DNA from: Crocinitomicaceae bacterium
GTDB taxonomy: Bacteria; Bacteroidota; Bacteroidia; Flavobacteriales_D; Crocinitomicaceae
NCBI GenBank assembly: GCA_022447585.1
Contig: JAKVAR010000108.1
Coordinates: 124,001-188,000 of the forward strand
DNA: 64,000 bases
Reading direction: 5' to 3'
The notes under the pieces were generated by a model that saw only the letters and a list, made by a program, of their open reading frames with translations, made no database searches and had not been told where the DNA came from. Of this stretch, positions 17,655 to 26,458 are shown one piece after another (position 1 is the first letter of the stretch; each line of letters opens with the position of its first letter). The position numbers and the translations under genes are program-made.

Positions 17655-18566
17655 CTATAGCTTGATGTTAGATTCTAATTCCTTAAGGATTGATCGAATC
17701 ATATCTTTATTTTCTTGATAATCGATCCAGACAGCATTTTTATGTCTTCGAAACCAAGTTAATTGTCGTTTAGCATATCGACGTGTATTTTGTTTTATCT
17801 TTTCAATGGTCTCTTCCAAGGAGATTTGATCATCTAAAAAACTGAAGACTTCTTTGTAACCAACTGTATTTAAGGATGACAAGTTTCTATGCTGCTGAAC
17901 AGCTTTAACTTCATCAATAAGTCCAGCATCAATCATTGAATCAACCCGACGGTTAATTCTATTGTATAGTGCGGATCTCTCGTGATTGATTACAAACTTG
18001 TGAATTTGAAAAGTACGCTCTTTTGGTGCAGCTTTTCTTAATTCAGAATAAGGCTTTCCAGATATTCTGATAACCTCAATAGCGCGAATAATACGCATTG
18101 GATTATCACGGTCTATTTTATTATAGTACTCAAAATCTTTCTCTTTAAGTTCATCTAACAATGGGTGAGTACCATATTCATCATATTCCTTTTGAATTTT
18201 CGCTTTGACCTTAGGATCAGCTGGGATGTTATCGAGACCGTTGCATAGTGCGTCAATAAACATTCCAGAACCACCGACTAGTATTGCATAGTCATTCTTT
18301 ATGAATAAATCATTCAGAATAAGTAAAGCTTCTTTTTCGAATCTAGCTGAACTAACTTCATCGGTAATTGAATGTGAGTTGATAAAATGATGCTTAATTC
18401 CATTTTGCTCTTTAAGAGTTGGTTTGGCGGTTCCTATTTGCAGTTCTTTATAGAATTGACGCGAATCTGCAGAAATAATCTCTGTATTGAAATGCTGGGC
18501 TAAGTCAACGCTAAGTGAGGTTTTACCACTTGCAGTTGGTCCTTCTATGACGATTAAATGTTTGAT
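17655..18566 (-). CDS. miaA: tRNA dimethylallyltransferase, apparent non-AUG start
   Basis: MiaA adds a dimethylallyl group to A37 of tRNAs reading UNN codons. The full frame gives 303 residues, the normal family length, only if translation begins at ATC (18564-18566). The product then starts xKHLIVIEGPTASGKTSL with the P-loop at residues 9-16, followed by the SADSRQ motif, GTAKP, and VGGSGMFIDAL. The in-frame upstream codons are TAA, AAA, AGC, ATC, so no ATG, GTG or TTG exists before the P-loop. The first in-frame ATG (18263) would give 202 residues lacking the P-loop and cannot encode a working enzyme. Rare AUC initiation or a base error at the start are the two explanations. Confidence 0.88.
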   Translation of the reverse strand: MKHLIVIEGPTASGKTSLSVDLAQHFNTEIISADSRQFYKELQIGTAKPTLKEQNGIKHHFINSHSITDEVSSARFEKEALLILNDLFIKNDYAILVGGSGMFIDALCNGLDNIPADPKVKAKIQKEYDEYGTHPLLDELKEKDFEYYNKIDRDNPMRIIRAIEVIRISGKPYSELRKAAPKERTFQIHKFVINHERSALYNRINRRVDSMIDAGLIDEVKAVQQHRNLSSLNTVGYKEVFSFLDDQISLEETIEKIKQNTRRYAKRQLTWFRRHKNAVWIDYQENKDMIRSILKELESNIKL

Positions 18567-18592
18567 GCTTTTTTAGGTAAAAATAATAAGTA

Positions 18593-20029
18593 TCAAGGAT
18601 AAATCGCTGCCCATTCATGGTATCTTTCCGTTACCTCTCTCACATAATTGTACGTTGTTCGAGATCTCATCATTCCATGCCGCACAACTTCGTCCTGATA
18701 ATATTCTTGTTTTGAAAGATTTAAGATCATTTTTTCAACATTATCATCCCAAACCAGGTGGTTTAAACCATATTTTTTTGCGAGTCGTTGAGCATCCATT
18801 ACATGACCACGTCCAGCATTATATGAAGCCATAGAAAACTTCTTTCTTTGGAAGTCATCTGGTACTTCTTTCCAATATTTTTCGTCAGCTGCTAACTTTC
18901 TTCCACCACCCATAATTTGTACTTCAGGAGGTGAGTCAGGGAATACCCCATAGGTAGGTCCAGTATTCGGCATAAACTGCATCATTCCATAGGCGCCACC
19001 AAATGAAAGCGCATTTGGGTTGAATTTAGATTCTTGATACGCTAATGCAGCGATAAGTCTCCAGTCCCAACCTGATTTATCGGCAGCACGCTTAAATATT
19101 TGGTCATATGCTGAGATAGAAGTACCGTTCAAGTTTGAGAAATCACGTCTTCTTTTTTTAGCTACATGGGGCATATCGAAATATTTACGAGAAATATATC
19201 TGTAAGTAGAGCGTTCCATGAATTGAATTAGCCATGCATCGAGTTTGACTTTAAGTAGGTTACTAGATTTACGCATTCCGAATGCTAATTTTTGCTTTAC
19301 GGAAAGAGATAGGTCCGTGTAAATATTATCGAAGAATTGTTCATTTACCTTTGCAACATTGTTCTCAGTGATTGTGTAGTCAATTAAACCATCAGCTACC
19401 ATTTCAATAAGTTCTTCTCCACCCACATTACCTTCAAGTCCTTCAATGTTAATAGTGTCTCCAATTTCCTCTTGAAGATGGAGGAGTCGTTCATAATAGC
19501 TTGAGTTTTGCCAAACTTTAACCGTTTTGTTAGCCAGGTCAATAGGATCTGTAATCATTTCAGACATCCATTCTTCCTCCTTCATATCCTCCCAACCATC
19601 TGGTTTACGCTGCACTAAAACTTGCTCTGATTGCAGGAATGGTTCTGAAAAATTAATTAACTTGTTTCGTTCTCTTGTAATTGTATAATTACACGCAATT
19701 AAATCACCCTCACCATTATTTAATTTCATGATGAGACTGTCTAGGTTTTTGATCACCTTTATTTCCAGTTCAACACCAATTTCTTCAGCAAACAACTTTA
19801 GGAGTTCATACTCGAAGCCCATTTTTTTTCCTTTATACATGAAGTAAGAGGTTGTGCTATTTTCAGCTAGGACAGTTAATTTACCTTTTTGTAAAATTTC
19901 AGGAAGATCAAATTCTATTTCAGGACGAACAAATTTTTCAACATCTTCAGTTTTTTCCATTACACAATTAGTCATTGAAAATACAATGAGAAGAACAGGT
20001 AAAAGAAATACACTCTTTATTTTATTCAA
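18593..20029 (-). CDS. mltF: MltF-like membrane-bound lytic transglycosylase
   Basis: The 478-residue protein has a lipoprotein-type N-terminus (LLIVFSMTNC, Cys22), a periplasmic solute-binding-type domain (about 45-285, with FEYELLKLFAEEIG) and a C-terminal lytic transglycosylase domain. The latter shows AYQESKFNPNAL with the catalytic Glu, GAYGMMQFMP, and YNAGRGHV. This two-domain order is that of MltF, which cleaves peptidoglycan with 1,6-anhydro ring formation and is regulated through the first domain. It lies 26 bases before the miaA start. Membrane anchoring through the N-terminal lipid is inferred from the Cys context. Confidence 0.9.
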   Translation of the reverse strand: MNKIKSVFLLPVLLIVFSMTNCVMEKTEDVEKFVRPEIEFDLPEILQKGKLTVLAENSTTSYFMYKGKKMGFEYELLKLFAEEIGVELEIKVIKNLDSLIMKLNNGEGDLIACNYTITRERNKLINFSEPFLQSEQVLVQRKPDGWEDMKEEEWMSEMITDPIDLANKTVKVWQNSSYYERLLHLQEEIGDTINIEGLEGNVGGEELIEMVADGLIDYTITENNVAKVNEQFFDNIYTDLSLSVKQKLAFGMRKSSNLLKVKLDAWLIQFMERSTYRYISRKYFDMPHVAKKRRRDFSNLNGTSISAYDQIFKRAADKSGWDWRLIAALAYQESKFNPNALSFGGAYGMMQFMPNTGPTYGVFPDSPPEVQIMGGGRKLAADEKYWKEVPDDFQRKKFSMASYNAGRGHVMDAQRLAKKYGLNHLVWDDNVEKMILNLSKQEYYQDEVVRHGMMRSRTTYNYVREVTERYHEWAAIYP

Positions 20030-20111
20030 ACTAGATTAATTAAGCGTTTTGCATATTAAAATAGGATTTTTTTCTGAAAGAGGAGGGGATACATTAAGAT
20101 TAATCAGTTAA

Positions 20112-20711
20112 TTAATTATCATTCAGCTTGATATTCTTACTAATATAATCATCAAAATGAATTACGGCTTCTTTCATAAAGGCATGAAATGTTTTCTCGA
20201 ATAAGGTTTTGTTTTCTAGGTAAACTCTCGGTGCTTGATCTAGAACATTTGGAAAGGAAATTCTATTTGAAAGTCCGCTGCAAGCCTTATTTAATCCCTC
20301 AATTGAATTATATTTGTGCAACCATTGGCCTTCTTTCATTTTGTCGATAACCACCCAAAAGTAATCCGATCCGAAATCCCTTTTAATCTCATGATTATAA
20401 AAATTATCAATAAACTCTTTACGATCGGTATTATGGTATTTGTCCCAATGAACTGAGAGAAGGTGGTCAAATATAATATCAACAGCGATACCAGATATTT
20501 TAGGTAAAAACGGGTATAAGTGATGTAATAATTCTATGACAATCGGGTGATGGTCTATATATGAATCGATATTTCTATGCAAATGGACACCGTCTTGAAT
20601 CAATTGGGAAAACTCAGATAGATCTTTACCTTTAACAAAATCTCCAAAAAGATTCGCATACATTAGGTCTAGTTTATTATCCGAGAAATAGAGGTGGCCC
20701 AAAAAGTTCAT
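20112..20711 (-). CDS. Acyl carrier protein phosphodiesterase family protein
   Basis: The 199-residue protein matches the ACP phosphodiesterase (AcpH, DUF479) family. It starts MNFLGHLYFS, followed by GNLFGDFVKG-like NLFGDFVKG near residue 20 and HRNIDSYIDHHP near residue 46, the conserved His/Asp pattern of this HD-like fold. Later, DIIFDHLLS gives a further metal-binding-type Asp-His pair. Members remove the phosphopantetheine arm from ACP in E. coli, although activity in Bacteroidota homologues is unproven. It is followed on the minus strand by mltF about 80 bases on. The gene probably has its own promoter, since a terminator lies just upstream. Confidence 0.88.
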   Translation of the reverse strand: MNFLGHLYFSDNKLDLMYANLFGDFVKGKDLSEFSQLIQDGVHLHRNIDSYIDHHPIVIELLHHLYPFLPKISGIAVDIIFDHLLSVHWDKYHNTDRKEFIDNFYNHEIKRDFGSDYFWVVIDKMKEGQWLHKYNSIEGLNKACSGLSNRISFPNVLDQAPRVYLENKTLFEKTFHAFMKEAVIHFDDYISKNIKLNDN

Positions 20712-20740
20712 AGTTCAATATACATATTATGGATAAAAAA

Positions 20741-20763
20741 AAATCCCGATTTAATCGGGATTT
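20741..20763. terminator. Bidirectional terminator after DUF2795 gene
   Basis: Perfect stem AAATCCCGAT / ATCGGGATTT with a 3-base loop and A/T runs on both sides. It sits 3 bases past the stop of the minus-strand DUF2795 gene. Confidence 0.9.
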
Positions 20764-20766
20764 TTT

Positions 20767-20988
20767 CTAATATTCATCTTCATTAAAGAGAAAATCTTCT
20801 CTTGAAGGGTAGTCCGGCCATATTTCTTCGATATTTTCGTATGTCTCTCCTTCATCTTCTAACGCTTGTAAATTCTCAACAACCTCTAATGGCGCACCAG
20901 TTCTTATTGCGAAGTCTACTAATTCGTCTTTTGCCGCTGGCCACGGCGCATCTTCTAAATATGATGCTAATTCTAATGTCCAGTACAT
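20767..20988 (-). CDS. DUF2795 family small acidic protein
   Basis: The 73-residue, very acidic product has the DUF2795 pattern: WPAAKDELVDFAIRTGAP, then VVENLQALEDEGETY.N and a final aromatic/acidic tail. It is a small helical protein of unknown function that is widespread in Bacteroidota. The gene stands alone between a strong promoter (21022-21052) and a strong terminator (20741-20763), which suggests high, separate expression. Confidence 0.85.
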   Translation of the reverse strand: MYWTLELASYLEDAPWPAAKDELVDFAIRTGAPLEVVENLQALEDEGETYENIEEIWPDYPSREDFLFNEDEY

Positions 20989-21021
20989 ATATATATATTA
21001 ATAATTAATCTGTCTTTTCCG

Positions 21022-21052
21022 CAAATGTAAATTTTATTTTAAATAATCCAAA
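21022..21052 (-). promoter_or_regulatory. Complete Bacteroidota-type promoter for the DUF2795 gene
   Basis: On the minus strand TTTG (21049-21052) and TACATTTG (21022-21029) are separated by 19 bases, a textbook -33/-7 pair. The expected start is about 25-30 bases before the ATG at 20988. The most complete promoter seen in the window. Confidence 0.75.
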
Positions 21053-21098
21053 TTTTATTTCGTAAAGTTTATTTTTCTAATCAAACGGAGCATCAAAA

Positions 21099-21647
21099 TT
21101 ACATCCTTGGTTTCCATGGCTGTTCCAATGCATTCAAGTCCTTTGTTAATTTTCGACCTAAAACAAAAAGATAATCACTTAAACGGTTGATATACGATGA
21201 TAACACTGGTGAAACTGTTTCAGTTGCATTTAGCTCGGTAATAATTCTTTCCGATCTTCTGCAAACACAACGGGCAATATGAGTGTATGATACGGTAGTA
21301 TGTCCACCAGGTAAAACAAAACTTTTCATTGGTTCAAGTTCAGCATCCATTTCATCGATCCAACTTTCAATATTGGTGATATCAATTTCTTCAAGTTCTG
21401 GAAGCTTCATTTTAGATTTACCAGGATCTGTGGCTAACAATGATCCTATAGTAAACAGCCTATCTTGAGTTTCAATTAATTGAGCTATATATTTAGGATC
21501 AATTTCTTGATCACGGATTAATCCGATGTATGAGTTTAATTCATCAATAGTTCCGTATGCTTCAATTCTTAATGAGCTTTTTGGGACGCGAGTTCCACCG
21601 ATTAGTTGCGTGGTTCCTTTATCACCTTTTTTAGTATATACTTTCAT
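21099..21647 (-). CDS. Corrinoid (ATP:cob(I)alamin) adenosyltransferase, PduO type
   Basis: The 182-residue protein starts MKVYTKKGDKGTTQLIGGTRVPKS, the ATP-binding N-terminus of PduO/MMAB-type adenosyltransferases, with ELNSYIGL and the R.CRRSER motif (about residue 125) later. It transfers the adenosyl group of ATP to cob(I)alamin, making adenosylcobalamin in the cytoplasm. It is the last gene of a tight minus-strand run after ispH and the cyclase-HD gene (2-base gap). Its product is the cofactor needed by CarH-type regulators such as the one at 38954-39835. Confidence 0.93.
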   Translation of the reverse strand: MKVYTKKGDKGTTQLIGGTRVPKSSLRIEAYGTIDELNSYIGLIRDQEIDPKYIAQLIETQDRLFTIGSLLATDPGKSKMKLPELEEIDITNIESWIDEMDAELEPMKSFVLPGGHTTVSYTHIARCVCRRSERIITELNATETVSPVLSSYINRLSDYLFVLGRKLTKDLNALEQPWKPRM

Positions 21648-21649
21648 TA

Positions 21650-23341
21650 TTAATTCTGGATTAATGTTGCTAGTTTTTTCTTTAAGTCATTTATTCTGAC
21701 TGATTTACCATAGTTTCGAATATTTTGAGCTGTGATTGTATAATATTGGTGATGATTTTCAAGGAAATTCAATTGATATTCTATCCAGTCAATATCACTC
21801 ATTGTTGTTCCAAAATCTTCCATTTCACCCCTTAATTTTTTTACAATTACATGATAGTCAGGGCGACCTAAATAGTCGTAATCGGCATCAACCATAATTT
21901 GTTCGAGAAGAGTTACAGGTGTTAATCCTGGTTTGGTTACCTCAATGCAATTACAAATAATTTCTATTTGGTTTTCTTTATACCCAAAATTAGGCAGAGT
22001 TGCCCTTGCTAATGCCTTGGCAAAATCTTCATTATTATCATATTGCAAGATGAATCCAGAGTCGTGGAATAATGCAGCGGTTCTAATTAATAGTAGTTCC
22101 TCCCCATTGACACCTTCTAATTTTGCATACCTTATAGCAGCCTTTTCAACGTTAAGTGTATGTGGAATATCATGATACTGCATGATTTCTGGTAAGAGAG
22201 ACTTCATATGGTTTAGTATCCAAGACCTCATTTGTTCAAAGTCCATTGACCAAAGTCCACACTTTATTCTAAGATCACTATTGGGCAAGAACCCTTCGTT
22301 AAACATTGAGTTTTCCTCTTTGATGTTCTCTAGGTAAAACATTTCTATGGAGCCCCCTCGTTTTTTTAAATCAACCTTTCCACGAGGAATAGTATTGAAG
22401 TAGTTTTCTATCTTATCATGAATGGATTTAGTGATACTAATACTCCCATTTTTTGTTCCTGATTCAGCTCTTGACGCAACATTAACTGTATCACCCCAAA
22501 CATCAAAACTATATTTTGTAGATCCAACAATACCCGCAACTAATGGTCCCATATGGAGGCCGATTCTGATTTCCCAAAAATCACGTTTAAGTGCAATTGC
22601 AACATCTCGTTCATTTCGCATGAAATCTCGAATCTCTATCGCTGCCAAACAAGCTCTTATGGCTGGTTCAGGTTCATCTTCGGTAACCCCAGAAAGTGCC
22701 ATATAGGCATCTCCAATTGTTTTAATTTTTTCTAAGTTATACTTCAACATTATTTCATCAAATTTAGAGAAGTATTTCTCCAATTGTTGAATTAAGAATA
22801 ATGGTTTAGAAGCTTTTGCTTTCATTGAGAAGTCCACAAAGTCAGTGAAGAGAACAATTCCGTTTTCGACACGTTTTGGTGAAAACTTACCTCCTAAGGA
22901 AAGCTCGTTTAGAACTGTTTCAGGGAAGATATTACTCAGTAATTGACCAATTCTCTGGTCTTTATAATAAAGTGTCTTAAAGACCTCAATTTTACTTTTA
23001 ATTAAGTTTGGATTGAACGGGAAAGGTATGTAGTCTACCGCCCCTAATTGCATTCCTTTAACTAGTTTGGAGTCAGTGCTATATCGGTTTGCAATTAAAA
23101 CAATGTAGTTATTCTTAAGAAGGCTTTTAGATTTTAATTCTTGGATGACGTTTTTATCTATTTTTAACGCATTAATATCTAGTATAATTATTCCGACTTC
23201 CTTTTTGCCAATAATAGTTAAGGCGTCTTCGTTTGAACCAGCCATCAAAACATTATTTCCACCACCCGATAGAATTTCTTTCAAACCAATTTGAATGATT
23301 TCTTCAGGATGAATGACCAATATGTTTATGAATCTTTCCAT
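21650..23341 (-). CDS. Receiver - class III adenylate cyclase - HD domain fusion protein
   Basis: The 563-residue cytoplasmic protein has three parts. Residues 1-125 form a receiver-like domain with Asp55; the usual Lys and Thr/Ser are not evident (IPFPFNP in place of a KPF loop). Residues 158-338 are a class III cyclase catalytic domain with metal Asp167 (FTDFVDFS) and Asp211 (KTIGDAYMA), Lys207 and Asp280 for adenine choice, and Asn287/Arg291 (VNVASR) for the transition state, so adenylate cyclase is predicted. Residues 365-520 form an HD domain with HDIPHT (390-395) and HD at 426-427. It could make cAMP and hydrolyse some phosphorylated ligand. It starts directly after the ispH stop. Confidence 0.9.
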   Translation of the reverse strand: MERFINILVIHPEEIIQIGLKEILSGGGNNVLMAGSNEDALTIIGKKEVGIIILDINALKIDKNVIQELKSKSLLKNNYIVLIANRYSTDSKLVKGMQLGAVDYIPFPFNPNLIKSKIEVFKTLYYKDQRIGQLLSNIFPETVLNELSLGGKFSPKRVENGIVLFTDFVDFSMKAKASKPLFLIQQLEKYFSKFDEIMLKYNLEKIKTIGDAYMALSGVTEDEPEPAIRACLAAIEIRDFMRNERDVAIALKRDFWEIRIGLHMGPLVAGIVGSTKYSFDVWGDTVNVASRAESGTKNGSISITKSIHDKIENYFNTIPRGKVDLKKRGGSIEMFYLENIKEENSMFNEGFLPNSDLRIKCGLWSMDFEQMRSWILNHMKSLLPEIMQYHDIPHTLNVEKAAIRYAKLEGVNGEELLLIRTAALFHDSGFILQYDNNEDFAKALARATLPNFGYKENQIEIICNCIEVTKPGLTPVTLLEQIMVDADYDYLGRPDYHVIVKKLRGEMEDFGTTMSDIDWIEYQLNFLENHHQYYTITAQNIRNYGKSVRINDLKKKLATLIQN

Positions 23342-24553
23342 TTATAGAGCAATACTTTTTGGGTTAAATGAAATATTCATTAACTCGAGTACTTTTTTCA
23401 TAACATTATCGACAACGGCATCAGGACATGAGGCGCCTGAAGTAATTATGATGCTTGGATTAGAGTTTCCTTTTAAAAACTCATGGTGCGTATTTAGTTT
23501 TTTTGTATGAATGTCAAACGAATTGATTTCATTCAATGATTTAATTTCTTCTTCATTCTTAATAAAAAACGTCTTAAACTTAGGTTCAAGCAATTCAACA
23601 AGATGGGAAGTATTACTGCTATTGTAGCCTCCAACAACTATGGCTAAATCTGCATTCGACTTTAATAATTCAATCGTAGCAGATTGATTGTCATTGGTTG
23701 CATAGCATAAAGTGTCTCGAGTATCTGCGAAATGACTTTTTATATCCAATAGGCCATGTTTTTCAATCATTACAGTTTTCAGGAAGTCTGCAATCTCTTG
23801 AGTTTCAGTAGCAAGCATTGTGGTTTGATTAACAACACCAATTTTATTTAAATCTACTTCAGGGTTGAAGTTTTTTGAAAATTTACCATCAAAGAACGTT
23901 TTAAATTCTTCAATAGATTTCTTCCCGAGAATAAACTGAGCAACAAATTCTGTTTCCTCCATATTCTTAACAATGAGTGAAGGCGAATTTTGTTTACTAT
24001 GAGAAAACGTCGCTTTTGTTTCTTCGTGGTTATATTTTCCATGAATGATAATAGTATGATCATTATCACCTAACTTCGCTGAACGATTCCAAACCTTTTC
24101 AACAAATGGACATGTTGTATTGTATGTTTTAATATCAACTCCTTTATTTACAAGTAAATCTCTAATTTCTGTTGTTGTTCCAAATGCAGGGATTATTACA
24201 ATATCTTCTTTAGTAATTTCCTCCCAAGGGATTAACTGTGTTCCATCGGTGTCTTGAATAAACTTAACACCTTGACTCAAAAGGTCCTGATTTACGTCTG
24301 GATTGTGTATCATTTGGCTGATCAAGAAAATACGTTTTTCAGGATTCTCTTGAATTGCCTTATACGATTTTTCAATCGCATTCTCCACGCCATAACAAAA
24401 ACCGAAATGTCGACTTATGATAAACTCTACGTTCTCAAATATTAATGAGGTAGGAGAGAAGTCTTTTTTTCTTGGGTCCTCTAATTTTCGTTTGGCCTTT
24501 ACCTTACTAATAATTGGAGATTTATAATATTCTGGAATTTCGAATTTTTTCAT
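23342..24553 (-). CDS. ispH: 4-hydroxy-3-methylbut-2-enyl diphosphate reductase, long Bacteroidota form
   Basis: IspH makes IPP and DMAPP from HMBPP in the MEP pathway with a [4Fe-4S] cluster. Three cluster cysteines are seen in GFCYGVENA, TTCPFVEKVW and GASCPDAVVD. From the ATG at 24553 (MKKFEIPEYY) the product has 403 residues, as in Bacteroidota homologues, and is longer than the about 310 residues of E. coli IspH. The longer reading to 24622 adds a hydrophobic string running into the upstream terminator and is rejected. Its stop abuts the ATG of the cyclase-HD gene, starting a three-gene operon. Confidence 0.95.
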   Translation of the reverse strand: MKKFEIPEYYKSPIISKVKAKRKLEDPRKKDFSPTSLIFENVEFIISRHFGFCYGVENAIEKSYKAIQENPEKRIFLISQMIHNPDVNQDLLSQGVKFIQDTDGTQLIPWEEITKEDIVIIPAFGTTTEIRDLLVNKGVDIKTYNTTCPFVEKVWNRSAKLGDNDHTIIIHGKYNHEETKATFSHSKQNSPSLIVKNMEETEFVAQFILGKKSIEEFKTFFDGKFSKNFNPEVDLNKIGVVNQTTMLATETQEIADFLKTVMIEKHGLLDIKSHFADTRDTLCYATNDNQSATIELLKSNADLAIVVGGYNSSNTSHLVELLEPKFKTFFIKNEEEIKSLNEINSFDIHTKKLNTHHEFLKGNSNPSIIITSGASCPDAVVDNVMKKVLELMNISFNPKSIAL

Positions 24554-24616
24554 CAATATAAAAATAAGAAAAACGAAATTGTAATGAGTAAGAATAACGT
24601 TAAATGAAACAAAAAA

Positions 24617-24640
24617 AGCCAATATTTGAAATGATTGGCT
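24617..24640 (-). terminator. Terminator after the MuiA-like gene
   Basis: Stem AGCCAAT / ATTGGCT with a 10-base loop, followed on the minus strand by a run of seven T. It separates the gene at 24660 from ispH. Confidence 0.85.
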
Positions 24641-24659
24641 TCTTGGAATTTTGGTAGTT

Positions 24660-26351
24660 TTAGTTTAATGTAAGGTTTTTGTCTTTATCGTGTTTGACTT
24701 TGTATCCAAATTGAAGATCTTTTTTTCCTTTTGGTTTCAAGTTAAATCTCCATTCGATGATTCCTGTTGACTTGTCGATAGTTCCTTTTCCTAAATCAAG
24801 TGTTTCAATTTCAATTTCCGGATTAGAAGTCACTGGGATTTGATCTTGAATAACAAGTTCTATAGATTTCGATTTTAAGTTTTTCACTTCGATTGAGTAT
24901 ACAGAAGTTCTTTCGTGTTTCGTTCCAACTACTTTGTCTTTACATTCTTTTTTCATTAGCGTGCGCTTAACTATAATATTTGGATCCTTTCCTAAACTTA
25001 AGTTCAATGTATCATTCATCGAGCTTGGATCTAAATATGTCTCTCCCATATAAGTTCCATCAAAGAAGATGTTCGCTTTTGCCGGAACTAGTTGCAATTC
25101 ATCTAATTTCGTCACTTGAGCCACGAGGTAAGCCGTTTGATCAAACTTTGGTACACTGTAATATTTGTAGTTTGCGTCTAAGTCTGCGTTCTTAACCAAA
25201 ACCATATGTTGTTGATTGTTTGACTTAATTGTGTAGGGTAAATCAATTTTAAATTCTGCCGAAATCATATGTTCAACCACTTCAACGAATTGGTCTGCGG
25301 TAAAGGCATCCATCACCTCTTCAGATTCATCCGATGCTGCTTTTAGAGCTCCCACGGTGTAGCCATACGCTTCTGCTTTTCTCTTTAAATCTGACTTGTT
25401 CTTGCCTTCTTCTTTGTATGTATTTTGTTGGTGCACATAAAAGTCAATATACCAGGGATGAAGATCTGGTTTGGTTTTGTTTTGATACGGGTTATTCGTC
25501 GAAATGTTTAGACGAACATTATCCCAGTCAATACCCGTGTTTTGGAATACCTGAGCTTTGTAATTCAAGTTGATTTTCCCGGAAGAGACTTCACTTCTTA
25601 AATCATAAATAGGTCTCCATCCCGCACCAGAAACTAAATATGAAACATTTAATTTCCCTTTTGCCAAATCATTCGCTTTTAAAGTAACTGTAATACGATG
25701 TGTTGGTCCTTTTGGTTTGTTGTTAAGATTTACACTGTTTTGATAGTTTCTCAATTCAGTTAAACGAATATTCATACCATCTCTTGCTCTAACTTTTTTC
25801 GTTTTGTAACGATTCAAAACTTGAAGTTTTTTGTTGATTTCCATCATTTTGATTGTGTAGTAATCGATGGCTTCTTTGAGTAATGCAATGGAATCATTTA
25901 CCTTCCCTTGACCTTTGATTGCCCCATTGTTAGATAAGATTTTTTTAGTGGAAACAAGAACATCTATTTCATCCTGGTAGGTTTGAATTTCGTAGTTAAT
26001 GTTAAATATTGAATCTTCTAAATTGTATATTTGTTTGCGTATTTTTAAGGGAAGACCATCCAATTTTGGCGTTTCAGGTTTGGGATAGAAAATTCCGAAT
26101 TTAGAATCTAAAATGATAACATTCCCTGTAGCTTTTACTTGTAAGCTATTGGCGTCAATTTGACTACTTACACCATCTATAATTATTTCAGTAACTCCTT
26201 TTCCAACACTGTAAGTTGAAGTTCTGTAAATCTGTGCACCTTGTGAGTACACGGTTACTTTTGAAAGATTAGAAGGAACTATTTTTTCCTCAACTGCTGT
26301 TGCACCAAATGAGATAAACATGATACAAACTAAACCTAAAATATTATTCAT
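24660..26351 (-). CDS. MuiA-like secreted protein (DUF4140 and DUF4139 domains)
   Basis: The 563-residue protein has a signal peptide (MNNILGLVCIMFISFGATA). DUF4140-like residues about 30-130 (SKVTVYSQGAQIYR, TEIIIDGVSS) are followed by a coiled coil (about 130-205), then DUF4139 to the end (LNVSYLVSGAGWRPIYDLR; GIDWDNVRLNIST). These features are those of the mucoidy inhibitor A family of Bacteroidota and other bacteria, with unknown biochemical role. It is likely periplasmic. A terminator follows the gene, and another lies before its region at 26421, so it is probably transcribed alone. Confidence 0.88.
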   Translation of the reverse strand: MNNILGLVCIMFISFGATAVEEKIVPSNLSKVTVYSQGAQIYRTSTYSVGKGVTEIIIDGVSSQIDANSLQVKATGNVIILDSKFGIFYPKPETPKLDGLPLKIRKQIYNLEDSIFNINYEIQTYQDEIDVLVSTKKILSNNGAIKGQGKVNDSIALLKEAIDYYTIKMMEINKKLQVLNRYKTKKVRARDGMNIRLTELRNYQNSVNLNNKPKGPTHRITVTLKANDLAKGKLNVSYLVSGAGWRPIYDLRSEVSSGKINLNYKAQVFQNTGIDWDNVRLNISTNNPYQNKTKPDLHPWYIDFYVHQQNTYKEEGKNKSDLKRKAEAYGYTVGALKAASDESEEVMDAFTADQFVEVVEHMISAEFKIDLPYTIKSNNQQHMVLVKNADLDANYKYYSVPKFDQTAYLVAQVTKLDELQLVPAKANIFFDGTYMGETYLDPSSMNDTLNLSLGKDPNIIVKRTLMKKECKDKVVGTKHERTSVYSIEVKNLKSKSIELVIQDQIPVTSNPEIEIETLDLGKGTIDKSTGIIEWRFNLKPKGKKDLQFGYKVKHDKDKNLTLN

Positions 26352-26420
26352 ATATCTTTTTTTTCCTGTACATGTACAAGAAAGAATGGTTCAAAGAAAA
26401 AATATTTAGGTAAAAAAAAA

Positions 26421-26436
26421 GAGGCCTTTAAGCCTC
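26421..26436 (-). terminator. Terminator after the secreted unknown gene
   Basis: Short stem GAGGC / GCCTC with a 6-base loop followed on the minus strand by TTTTTTTTT. It lies 22 bases after the stop at 26459. Confidence 0.7.
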
Positions 26437-26458
26437 CTTTTATTTGCATTATAATGGT

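Noticed and set aside
18263..18265. First in-frame ATG of miaA as the true start
   Set aside because: The resulting 202-residue protein would lack the P-loop, SADSRQ and GTAKP motifs that are intact directly upstream in the same frame.
24553..24622. Longer N-terminus of IspH as a membrane anchor
   Set aside because: The extra residues are read from the terminator hairpin of the upstream gene; an internal ATG matches the usual family start.
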